DNA from: Brenneria sp. hezel4-2-4
Lineage (GTDB): Bacteria; Pseudomonadota; Gammaproteobacteria; Enterobacterales; Enterobacteriaceae
Assembly: GCF_013155275.1 (NCBI RefSeq)
Contig: NZ_JABJXS010000004.1
Coordinates: 415,860 to 479,859 of the forward strand
Direction: 5' to 3'
DNA length: 64,000 bases
Made by a program: the position numbers and the translations under genes. This document shows positions 56,223-64,000 of this stretch, piece by piece (within the stretch, counting starts at the first letter, position 1; each line of letters begins with the position of its first letter). The notes beneath the pieces were generated by a model that was not told where the DNA came from, searched no databases, and was given only the letters and a program-made list of their open reading frames with translations.

Positions 56223-57104
56223 ATGCCGTGGATTCAACTGAAAATTAATACTTCTGGCCGCCATGCGGAACAATTGGGTGACGCGCTGGTGGAAAGCGGT
56301 GCGGTATCCGTTACGTTTCAGGATACGCACGATACGCCGGTGTTTGAACCGCTGCCGGGAGAAACCCGGCTGTGGGGCGATACCGATGTCATCGGCTTAT
56401 ATGACGCGGAAACCGAGATGGCCGCCGTTGTCGCGATGCTGGAGCAAGAACCGCTGCTGGGCGTCGATTTTAAGCATAAAATCGAGCAGTTGGAAGATAA
56501 GGACTGGGAACGCGAATGGATGGACAACTTTCATCCGATGCGCTTTGGCGAGCGTCTGTGGATTTGCCCAAGCTGGCGTGATGTCCCCGATCCGAGCGCC
56601 GTCAATGTGATGCTCGATCCGGGGCTGGCTTTCGGCACCGGCACTCACCCGACCACCGCACTCTGCCTGCAATGGCTGGATGGATTGGATTTACAGGGTA
56701 AAACCCTTATCGACTTCGGCTGTGGCTCCGGCATTCTGGCGATCGCCGCGCTGAAGCTGGGCGCCGCTCGCGCCATCGGCATTGATATCGATCCGCAGGC
56801 CATTCAGGCAAGCCGCGATAACGCGCAAAGAAATAACGTCTCAGAGCGTCTTGAGCTTTACCTGCCGCAAGACCAGCCGGCTGATTTGTCGGCCGATGTG
56901 GTGGTCGCCAATATTCTGGCCGGCCCGTTGCGTGAACTGGCGCCCTTAATCAGCGTTCTGCCGAAAGCCGGCGGCCATTTGGGCCTATCGGGCGTGCTGG
57001 CGACACAGGCAGCCAGCGTCGCCGAGGCCTATCAGGACACATTCCGGCTTGATCCGGTGGCGGAAAAAGAAGAGTGGTGTCGTATTACCGGCATACGTCG
57101 GTAA
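56223..57104 (+). CDS. prmA: Ribosomal protein L11 methyltransferase
   Basis: PrmA trimethylates L11. The 293-residue product has an N-terminal L11-binding domain (about residues 1-55) and a class I methyltransferase domain with the SAM motif [14 protein letters not shown] (near residue 162) and the [10 protein letters not shown] motif. It follows panF by 17 bases, as in E. coli. Confidence 0.97.
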   Translation: MPWIQLKINTSGRHAEQLGDALVESGAVSVTFQDTHDTPVFEPLPGETRLWGDTDVIGLYDAETEMAAVVAMLEQEPLLGVDFKHKIEQLEDKDWEREWMDNFHPMRFGERLWICPSWRDVPDPSAVNVMLDPGLAFGTGTHPTTALCLQWLDGLDLQGKTLIDFGCGSGILAIAALKLGAARAIGIDIDPQAIQASRDNAQRNNVSERLELYLPQDQPADLSADVVVANILAGPLRELAPLISVLPKAGGHLGLSGVLATQAASVAEAYQDTFRLDPVAEKEEWCRITGIRR

Positions 57105-57125
57105 TCCTCCGCCGAGCTTTGCCCT

Positions 57126-57153
57126 CTCCACCGGAAATCGGCCTCTGGTGGAG
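57126..57153 (+). other. Stem-loop downstream of prmA
   Basis: CTCCACC (57126-57132) pairs with GGTGGAG (57147-57153) around a 14-base loop, 21 bases after the prmA stop. No U-tract follows. Confidence 0.45.
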
Positions 57154-57161
57154 ATTATGAC

Positions 57162-57202
57162 TCGCCTCACCTACGGCCGTTGTTGCGCAACGTTGAAAAA
57201 CG
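57162..57202 (-). repeat. Dispersed stem-loop element, copy D (first stem)
   Basis: In the reverse orientation this copy reads GCGTTTTTCAACG, then a CGTTG/CAACG stem (minus strand 57192-57188 with 57182-57178, 5-base loop), then GCCGTAGGTG. It matches the first half of copy A. The stem differs by a C-to-T change on one arm and G-to-A on the other, so pairing is kept. The second stem module is not recognisable. Confidence 0.6.
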
Positions 57203-57218
57203 CTCCCGGCGTTTTTTT
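57198..57218 (+). terminator. Rho-independent terminator downstream of prmA
   Basis: AAACGC (57198-57203) pairs with GCGTTT (57209-57214), 5-base loop, followed by a T-run to 57218. It overlaps the start of repeat copy D on the other strand. Confidence 0.65.
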
Positions 57219-57332
57219 ACTCGCCGGTTTAACCCTGTATAAAGTAGGCGTATCCTTGATGACTCATCAAACGCTCGTCCGTTATCTAAACCGATAGAGT
57301 GAATCATCATAGTGTTTTAAATGGATTGTTCA

Positions 57333-58073
57333 ATGAAGTATACGCTGCTCGCCTCCCTCGCTTTTACCGCCTGCTTTTCACTACACGCCGCCGAACACGC
57401 GCACTGGAGCTATGAAGGACAGGAAGCGCCTCCGCACTGGGGCAAACTCTCCCCTGATTTTTCCCTGTGCGATACCGGTAAAAACCAGTCGCCGATTGAT
57501 ATTCACGGCGCGCTAAAAACCGTACACGACGGATTACAGCTGTCCTATCAGACCGGCGCTCAACATATCGTCAATAACGGGCACACCATCCAGGTGGACG
57601 TCAGTGCAAACGACACGCTGGTGATGGATGACGATACCTTCGCCCTGCAACAGTTCCACTTCCACGCCCCCAGCGAAAACGAGATCGATGGCAAAGCATT
57701 CCCGTTAGAAGCACACTTCGTCTACCAAGACCAACAGGGTGCGTTAACGGTAGTGGCTTTGATGTTTGCGCAGGGCGACGCCAATCAGGAACTTGAGAAA
57801 GCCTGGCAACAGTTGCCGTCAACGCTCAATAAACCGGTCTTATTAACCGCGCCGCTGAATATTAATGCTCTGATACCCTCAACATACCAGCAAAGCTACT
57901 ACCGTTTCAGCGGCTCACTCACTACACCGCCGTGCTCTGAAGGCGTACGATGGCTGGTGTTGGATAAGCCCGCCACGATTTCGGCGGATCAAATCGCCAG
58001 ATTCACCGCGGCCGTTCATCACGCGAACAACCGTCCCGTTCAACCTTTAAACGGCCGCGTTATTATTAATTAG
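57333..58073 (+). CDS. cah: Periplasmic alpha-type carbonic anhydrase
   Basis: This is an alpha-class carbonic anhydrase that interconverts CO2 and bicarbonate in the periplasm. The 246-residue product has a signal peptide (cleavage near residue 20, SLHAA) and the zinc-binding histidines His109, His111 (QFHFHAPSEN) and His128 (EAHFVY), plus SQSPIDI-like (KNQSPIDIH) and the TTPPCSEGVRW active-site loop. I prefer ATG 57333 (MKYTLLASLA) since it begins a standard signal peptide; ATG 57321 would add four residues. E. coli K-12 lacks this gene next to prmA. Confidence 0.93.
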   Translation: MKYTLLASLAFTACFSLHAAEHAHWSYEGQEAPPHWGKLSPDFSLCDTGKNQSPIDIHGALKTVHDGLQLSYQTGAQHIVNNGHTIQVDVSANDTLVMDDDTFALQQFHFHAPSENEIDGKAFPLEAHFVYQDQQGALTVVALMFAQGDANQELEKAWQQLPSTLNKPVLLTAPLNINALIPSTYQQSYYRFSGSLTTPPCSEGVRWLVLDKPATISADQIARFTAAVHHANNRPVQPLNGRVIIN

Positions 58074-58091
58074 TTCTGTTACGTTGCCCGC

Positions 58092-58126
58092 TGCTTCCGG
58101 CCGGTTGGCGCCGGAAGCATCTCTTT
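58092..58126 (+). terminator. Terminator-like hairpin after the carbonic anhydrase gene
   Basis: A perfect 10-bp stem (58092-58101 with 58110-58119), 8-base loop, is followed by TCTCTTTT, a modest U-tract. It lies 18 bases after the stop. Confidence 0.7.
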
Positions 58127-58372
58127 TGCCGCGTTACGGGAAAAAAAATTTATCTCTGTTCTCTGTTTATTGGCAACGCAATCCCCTGCAAATGCAGGAT
58201 ATTGATGTAACTCCTACTTAAATCACGGCGGATTACAGATAAATTACCATGCGGCCGGAATATTTTTTCTAACGGAAATAACGTCAAAATAGTTAAAACC
58301 CATTGTTAAATATGAATAATATTTCCGCTTAACAGAATGAAACACATTTTCTTTGATCGCCTACGGCTAATT
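58127..58372 (+). other. Upstream part of the dusB-fis control region
   Basis: These about 246 bases after the carbonic anhydrase terminator are AT-rich, especially 58140-58330, with no credible gene. In E. coli the corresponding region carries several Fis and IHF sites; I could identify only the site at 58373-58387. Confidence 0.45.
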
Positions 58373-58387
58373 GGTCAAAGTTTGGCC
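58373..58387 (+). promoter_or_regulatory. Candidate Fis binding site in the dusB-fis promoter
   Basis: GGTCAAAGTTTGGCC fits the Fis core pattern G-N2-YR-N2-W-N2-YR-N2-C except that the central base is G instead of A/T. Its centre (58380) is about 43 bases upstream of the expected start of transcription, matching the main autoregulatory Fis site near -42 in E. coli. Confidence 0.55.
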
Positions 58388-58423
58388 TTTCATCTGAGGT
58401 AAAAAATGCGTAATATACGCGCC
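58388..58423 (+). promoter_or_regulatory. dusB-fis promoter with GC-rich discriminator
   Basis: TAATAT (58411-58416) is a -10 element followed by ACGCGCCC, the GC-rich discriminator typical of stringently controlled promoters. The -35 region (TTTCAT at 58388-58393, 17-base spacing) is poor. Transcription would start near 58423, about 32 bases before dusB. Confidence 0.6.
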
Positions 58424-58454
58424 CTTGCAGGCACAGTATGGTCACTCTTTGTCT

Positions 58455-59420
58455 ATGCACATTGGACAATTTCAGCTTACCAATCGCTTGATAGCAGCCC
58501 CGATGGCTGGCATTAGCGATCGCCCATTCAGAGCACTCTGTCATACGATGGGCGCTGGAATGACCGTATCCGAAATGCTGATTTCCAATCCGGAAGTCTG
58601 GCGTTCGGATAAGTCGCGTCTGCGCATGGTACATAGTGATGAACCCGGTATCAGGGCTGTGCAAATTGCCGGTTGTGATCCGGACGAGATGGCTGCGGCA
58701 GCTAAAATGAATACTGATTTCGGCGCGCAGATCATCGATATCAATATGGGTTGTCCGGCGAAAAAGGTGAACCGCAAGATGGCGGGTTCCGCCTTGTTGC
58801 AGTATCCGGATTTGGTAAAACAAATCCTCTCGGCGGTAGTGAAAGCGGTAGACGTACCGGTAACGCTGAAGATCCGTACCGGCTGGGCACCAGAGCACCG
58901 TAACTGTGTAGAAATTGCCAAATTGGCTGAAAGCTGTGGGATTCAGGCCCTAACCATTCACGGACGCACCCGCGCGTGCCTGTTCAATGGTTCGGCGGAA
59001 TACGACAGCATTCGGGCAGTTAAGCAGGCCGTTTCCATTCCCATTATTGCGAATGGAGACGTGACTTCCCCGCATAAAGCCAGAGCGGTTCTTGATTACA
59101 CCGGGGCGGATGCCCTGATGATAGGACGAGCCGCTCAGGGAAGACCCTGGATCTTTCGGGAAATCCAGCATTATCTGGACACAGGGGAGTTGCTGGCTCC
59201 ACTGCCATTGGCAGAGGTTAAGCGCTTGTTGATCGAGCATATACGGGAATTGCACGACTTTTATGGTCCAGGCAAGGGATTTCGTATAGCTCGGAAGCAC
59301 GTATCCTGGTATCTCCGGGAGAACGCCCCAAACGACCAGTTTAGGCGCACATTCAACGCCATTGAGGATGCCGGCGAGCAGCTGGAGGCGTTGGAGGCAT
59401 ACTTTGAAAATCTTGCGTAA
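58455..59420 (+). CDS. dusB: tRNA-dihydrouridine synthase B
   Basis: DusB reduces specific uridines in tRNA to dihydrouridine using FMN and NADPH. The 321-residue product from ATG 58455 ([19 protein letters not shown]) has the catalytic Cys100 ([19 protein letters not shown]) and phosphate-binding loop [16 protein letters not shown]. It starts the dusB-fis operon, with fis 23 bases downstream. Confidence 0.97.
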
Positions 59421-59443
59421 ACAGAAAAAGAGCTGACAGAACT

Positions 59444-59740
59444 ATGTTCGAACAACGCGTGAATTCTGACGTACTGACCGTTTCCACCGTAAACTCTCAG
59501 GCACAGGTAACCCAAAAACCCCTGCGCGACTCGGTTAAACAGGCACTGAAGAACTATTTTGCCCAACTGAATGGTCAGGACGTTAGTGACCTGTATGAGC
59601 TGGTATTGGCTGAAGTTGAACAACCCCTGTTGGACATGGTGATGCAATACACCCGCGGCAACCAAACCCGCGCCGCCCTGATGATGGGCATCAACCGCGG
59701 AACCCTGCGTAAGAAACTGAAAAAATACGGCATGAACTGA
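59444..59740 (+). CDS. fis: DNA-binding protein Fis
   Basis: Fis is a nucleoid protein that bends DNA, activates rRNA promoters and represses its own operon. The 98-residue product ends in the helix-turn-helix [20 protein letters not shown] and appears essentially identical to E. coli Fis. A terminator follows at 59769-59798. Confidence 0.99.
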
Positions 59741-59768
59741 TAGTTTTTCATAACCGTTTTTTTTAAAG

Positions 59769-59798
59769 AACGCTTGTCAGAAATGGCAGGCGTTTTTT
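59769..59798 (+). terminator. Rho-independent terminator of dusB-fis
   Basis: AACGCTTGTC pairs with GGCAGGCGTT (with G-T pairs) around a 6-base loop and is followed by six T. It lies about 28 bases after the fis stop. Confidence 0.82.
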
Positions 59799-60069
59799 GT
59801 CTATGTTTATACATAGATCGCTGAATAACACCGAAAGTACAGAAAAAAAGCAGCAAGAGCACCCTGTAGCGGAGTGCGCATATGGGTCGTGTTTCAGGTA
59901 TCAAAGCCCACCGGCTTGATCCCGAATCGCTCTGCATCCCGTATTCCTACCACAGATGGCGATAAATGAACGCTTACTGACTTTTGCCCGGAAAACGTTG
60001 GCATTAGAAATCACCGAAGCCCGGTGCATTCTGATTCTGGCCCGGCGGGAAAATTACTATATTCAGTTC
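59799..60069 (+). other. Region between fis terminator and the ABC importer promoter
   Basis: No recognised gene. An open frame at 59956-60147 (63 residues, MAINERLLTFARK) has no family resemblance I know and runs across the importer promoter, so I leave it out. The rest shows no strong hairpin or repeat. Confidence 0.45.
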
Positions 60070-60078
60070 TGCTATAAT
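60070..60078 (+). promoter_or_regulatory. Extended -10 promoter for the amino-acid importer genes
   Basis: TGCTATAAT is a perfect extended -10 (TGnTATAAT), which can work without a good -35; none is seen. Transcription would start near 60085, giving a leader of about 87 nt. Confidence 0.55.
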
Positions 60079-60171
60079 CCATCACACAATCTACTTTATA
60101 AAAGTAAACCATATGACGTAAATTCATTATTAGTAAAAGTTATATGACGCCATTACCTACAGGATCCCATA

Positions 60172-60942
60172 ATGAAAAAAATACGTTTTGCTCTACTGAC
60201 CGGCGCACTGTTTGCAACCAGCGTATTTGCACAAGCACAGGATGACCTCAGTGCGATCAAATCTGCCGGCGTGATTAAATTCGGTACGGAAGGCACCTAT
60301 GCCCCTTATACCTATCACGATAAATCTGGTCAGTTGGTTGGATTTGATGTGGATATTGGTCACGCGGTTGCCGAAAAACTTGGTGTTAAAGCTCAATTTA
60401 TTGAAGGCCGCTGGGATGGGCTCATCGCTGGCGTGGACGCCAAACGCTACGATGCCGTCATCAATCAGGTAGGTGTGACGAAAGAACGCCAGGCTAAATA
60501 CGACTTCTCCAAACCTTATATTGACTCAAAAGCGGTACTGATCACCCGTGCCGATAATACAACCATCAAAGACTTCAACGATCTGAAAGGCAAAAAATCA
60601 GCTCAAAGCCTGACCAGCAACTATGCAAAGCTGGCAACCAGCCACGGTGCGGAGATTGTTCCTACCGATGGTTTTAACCAGTCTTTGGATCTGGTGCTCA
60701 GCGGTCGTGCTGATGCCACATTGAACGACAATCTTTCTTTCCTCGACTTCAAAAAACACAAACCTGACGCTAACGTGAAAGTCACTGCCACCTCACCGAC
60801 AGGCGAACCTTCGGCCATTTTAATCCGTAAAGGTCAGATACAGCTTGCAGATGCGTTGAACAACGCGCTGGATGAAATTAAAGCAGATGGCACCTATAAA
60901 ACGATATCTGTGCGATACTTCGGTCAGGACGTATCCCAATAA
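60172..60942 (+). CDS. Amino-acid ABC transporter substrate-binding protein (cystine/polar amino acid type)
   Basis: This periplasmic binding protein of SBP family 3 captures an amino acid for import. The 256-residue product has a signal peptide (cleavage near residue 21, TSVFAQAQ) and family stretches GTEGTYAPYTYHDKSGQLVG, KYDFSKPY and INQVGVTKER, resembling the cystine-binding TcyJ/FliY group. Ligand specificity is inferred. The permease gene follows after 26 bases. No ATPase gene is present in the unit. Confidence 0.9.
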   Translation: MKKIRFALLTGALFATSVFAQAQDDLSAIKSAGVIKFGTEGTYAPYTYHDKSGQLVGFDVDIGHAVAEKLGVKAQFIEGRWDGLIAGVDAKRYDAVINQVGVTKERQAKYDFSKPYIDSKAVLITRADNTTIKDFNDLKGKKSAQSLTSNYAKLATSHGAEIVPTDGFNQSLDLVLSGRADATLNDNLSFLDFKKHKPDANVKVTATSPTGEPSAILIRKGQIQLADALNNALDEIKADGTYKTISVRYFGQDVSQ

Positions 60943-60968
60943 TCGCACTGTTATCGGAATCATTTTTC

Positions 60969-61634
60969 ATGCCACCTTGGCTACAACTTATGGCAGATTC
61001 CTTCTGGAGTCTGCTATCTGCGGGACTGAAATTTACCGTCCCCCTTGCTATTCTTTCCTTTATTTTCGGATTAGCCGTCGGGGTTATTGTTGCCCTGATC
61101 CGCCTTTACGGCCCTAAGCCGTTGAAGTGGATTGGCGACTTTTATGTCTGGGTTATCCGTGGAACACCGCTATTGGTTCAGCTGTTTCTCATCTTTTATG
61201 GACTCCCCAGTGCGGGTATCACTCTGGATGCTTTCCCTGCCGCCTTAATCGGGTTCACGATCAGCGTTGGTGCATACAGTTCAGAAATTGTCCGTGGGGC
61301 AATATTATCCGTACCCAAAGGTCAATGGAGCGCAGCTTACTCTTTAGGAATGAATGGGGTTCAGGCGATTCGTTGGGTCATATTTCCACAGTCGGTATTT
61401 GTTTCTTTGCCACCGTTATCCAATACGTTCATTTCTTTAATTAAAGATACATCGCTTGCTGCCGTGATTACGGTTCCGGAAATGTTTTTATCCGCACAGC
61501 GCATTGTGTCTGTCACCTACGAACCACTGATTCTTTATGTTGAGGCGGCGTTGATTTATTTGATGTTCAGCACGGTGTTAAGCCAGTTGCAGGTAAAACT
61601 CGAAAAATATTACCAGCGTCATATCGTGCAGTAA
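60969..61634 (+). CDS. Amino-acid ABC transporter permease (polar amino acid family)
   Basis: This inner-membrane permease of the His/Glu/Gln/Arg family partners the upstream binding protein. The 221-residue product has about five membrane helices, the VIRGTPLLVQLFLIFYGLP motif and an EAA loop-type segment (LGMNGVQAIRWVIFPQS) that docks the ATPase. No ATPase gene follows; pabA is next. Confidence 0.92.
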   Translation: MPPWLQLMADSFWSLLSAGLKFTVPLAILSFIFGLAVGVIVALIRLYGPKPLKWIGDFYVWVIRGTPLLVQLFLIFYGLPSAGITLDAFPAALIGFTISVGAYSSEIVRGAILSVPKGQWSAAYSLGMNGVQAIRWVIFPQSVFVSLPPLSNTFISLIKDTSLAAVITVPEMFLSAQRIVSVTYEPLILYVEAALIYLMFSTVLSQLQVKLEKYYQRHIVQ

Positions 61635-61771
61635 TATTTGCGCCGGCCGGAGCTTATCAATAGATCTGACATTTAAAACTATCACTGTTGTTCACTGGAC
61701 GCCGTTTGCAGGCATAGTGCTAAACCAGGCCGGTCAGGCAATAGAAACTATCTTAAAATATTAGGTGATAC

Positions 61772-62362
61772 ATGTTGTTACTGATCGATAACTATGACTC
61801 CTTTACGTACAACCTGTATCAGTATTTTTGTGAGCTAGGCGCGGAAGTACTGGTCAAGCGTAATGATGAACTCAAGCTGGACGACATCGAACAGCTGTCC
61901 CCGTCGCACCTGATTGTCTCGCCCGGCCCGTGTACACCGGATGAAGCGGGTATTTCACTGACGGCCATTCGACACTTTGCCGGCAGGTTGCCAATCCTTG
62001 GAGTTTGTCTTGGACATCAGGCAATGGGGCAGGCATTCGGTGCCCGCATCGTCCGCGCCCGTCAGGTAATGCACGGAAAAACTTCGGCCATACAACACAG
62101 TAACAAAGGTGTTTTTGCCGGATTGTCTCAGCCACTAACGGTAACACGCTATCACTCGCTGGTGATTGATCCCGCATCTCTACCCGATTGCTTTGAAGTG
62201 ACGGCCTGGAGTGAACGTGATGGTACTCGTGAAGAAATCATGGGAATCCGGCATCGTTCATTGCCATTAGAAGGTGTTCAGTTTCATCCTGAAAGCATTC
62301 TCAGCCAGCAAGGGCTCCAACTTTTAGATAATTTTCTTAAAATAGAGTCAGATAGGAAATAA
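61772..62362 (+). CDS. pabA: Aminodeoxychorismate synthase glutaminase component
   Basis: PabA releases ammonia from glutamine for PabB to make 4-amino-4-deoxychorismate, a folate precursor. The 196-residue class I glutamine amidotransferase has catalytic Cys79 (GVCLGHQA), His172 and Glu174 (FHPES). It is a few residues longer than E. coli PabA, the extra being in a loop (SERDGTREE) and the C terminus. An anthranilate synthase TrpG identity is less likely because no trpE is nearby. argD follows. Confidence 0.95.
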   Translation: MLLLIDNYDSFTYNLYQYFCELGAEVLVKRNDELKLDDIEQLSPSHLIVSPGPCTPDEAGISLTAIRHFAGRLPILGVCLGHQAMGQAFGARIVRARQVMHGKTSAIQHSNKGVFAGLSQPLTVTRYHSLVIDPASLPDCFEVTAWSERDGTREEIMGIRHRSLPLEGVQFHPESILSQQGLQLLDNFLKIESDRK

Positions 62363-62383
62363 TGTTCTTTCCAGATGATTTAA

Positions 62384-63691
<1,308 letters not shown>

Positions 63692-63756
63692 CATAATGCG
63701 CCACCTGAAAAGTGGGCCAGCCTTATACTGACATATCTCACCCACCTAAAATTGAT

Positions 63757-63786
63757 AACGTCCTGGCCTGAGGGTCAGGACGTTTT
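63757..63786 (+). terminator. Rho-independent terminator after argD
   Basis: A perfect 9-bp stem (63757-63765 with 63776-63784), 10-base loop, ends in TTTT. It lies about 65 bases after the argD stop and separates argD from the convergent rRNA operon. Confidence 0.8.
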
Positions 63787-63833
63787 GTTATGATCGCAGA
63801 CAGACTGCTATCATCGACAAACAATACATAAAA

Positions 63834-63862
63834 CAAAAAGCCCCATGCTTTCGCATGAGGCT
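63834..63862 (-). terminator. rRNA operon terminator after 5S
   Basis: On the minus strand AGCCTCATGC pairs with GCATGGGGCT (one G-T pair) around the tetraloop GAAA and runs into five T. It lies 14 bases past the 3' end of the 5S gene, in the manner of the rrnB T1-type terminator. Confidence 0.9.
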
Positions 63863-63876
63863 TTCCGCTTTAATTG

Positions 63877-63996
63877 ATGCCTGGCAGTTCCCTACTCTCA
63901 CATGGGGAGACCCCACACTACCATCGGCGCTACGGCGTTTCACTGCTGAGTTCGGCATGGGGTCAGGTGGGACCACCGCGCTATCGCCGCCAGGCA
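63877..63996 (-). rRNA. rrf: 5S ribosomal RNA
   Basis: The minus strand reads TGCCTGGCGGCGATAGCGCG at the 5' end (63996) and ends CTGCCAGGCAT at 63877, giving 120 nt with complementary ends, the standard enterobacterial 5S. It is the last gene of an rRNA operon whose 23S and 16S genes must lie beyond the right edge of the window. Confidence 0.98.
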
Positions 63997-64000
63997 AATT

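Noticed and set aside
59956..60147. 63-codon open frame between fis and the ABC importer
   Set aside because: No family resemblance, and it runs across the extended -10 promoter of the importer. It could be a small protein, but nothing supports it.
63692..63756. Possible insertion sequence remnant between argD and its terminator
   Set aside because: Short segments such as CCACCTGAAAAGTGGGCC hint at an inverted end, but there is no transposase fragment, matching second end or target duplication.

Overview
The window is chromosomal DNA from a member of the Enterobacterales. Almost every protein is close to full length against its Escherichia coli counterpart, and the local gene orders (gltBD, sspBA-rpsI-rplM, mla, kdsD to lptB to rpoN to ptsO, mreBCD, accBC, dusB-fis) are enterobacterial. 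The acetoin/diacetyl reductase next to gltD, the periplasmic alpha-carbonic anhydrase, the extra chemoreceptor and the overall order suggest a soft-rot or plant-associated lineage (Pectobacterium, Dickeya, Brenneria or relatives). That placement is inference; no search was possible.

Layout. 1-3272: arcB (3' end cut by the window edge) and the radical SAM gene yhcC, minus strand. 3273-10800: long gltB control region, gltBD (glutamate synthase) and a short-chain dehydrogenase. 10890-14711: sspB-sspA, rpsI-rplM and zapE, minus strand. 14928-18143: zapG and the envelope proteases degQ and degS. 18213-23044: murA-ibaG-mlaBCDEF, minus strand. 23350-32026: yrbG-kdsD-kdsC-lptCAB-rpoN-hpf-ptsN-rapZ-ptsO, ended by a strong terminator, then rnk. 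32114-37919: pmbA, darP, a chemoreceptor gene with a probable sigma-28 promoter, and tldD. 37980-48920: yhdP-rng-yhdE-mreDCB and csrD, minus strand. 49049-59740: acuI, msrPQ, aroQ-accBC, yhdT-panF-prmA, a carbonic anhydrase and dusB-fis. 60172-64000: an amino-acid ABC importer pair lacking an ATPase gene, pabA, argD, and a convergent 5S rRNA gene marking the end of an rRNA operon that lies mostly outside the window.

Function. This is largely a housekeeping segment about the cell envelope (LPS precursor synthesis and export, phospholipid asymmetry, peptidoglycan precursors, cell shape, periplasmic quality control), nitrogen metabolism (gltBD, rpoN, the nitrogen PTS, argD) and translation (L13, S9, Fis, Hpf, PrmA, DusB, 5S). 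I found no CRISPR array, prophage, transposase, toxin-antitoxin pair or secretion cluster.

The most unusual signal is non-coding. A dispersed stem-loop element occurs in at least five intergenic sites: sspA/rpsI, degQ/degS, darP/chemoreceptor, mreC/mreB and prmA/cah. Its stems differ between copies by paired, compensating changes, and in four copies it runs into an A-tract followed by an inverted repeat. Other points worth checking are a near-consensus sigma-28 promoter for the chemoreceptor, a Fis site at the expected autoregulatory position before dusB-fis, a CRP-type site before gltB, and an ARG-box-like site at argD.
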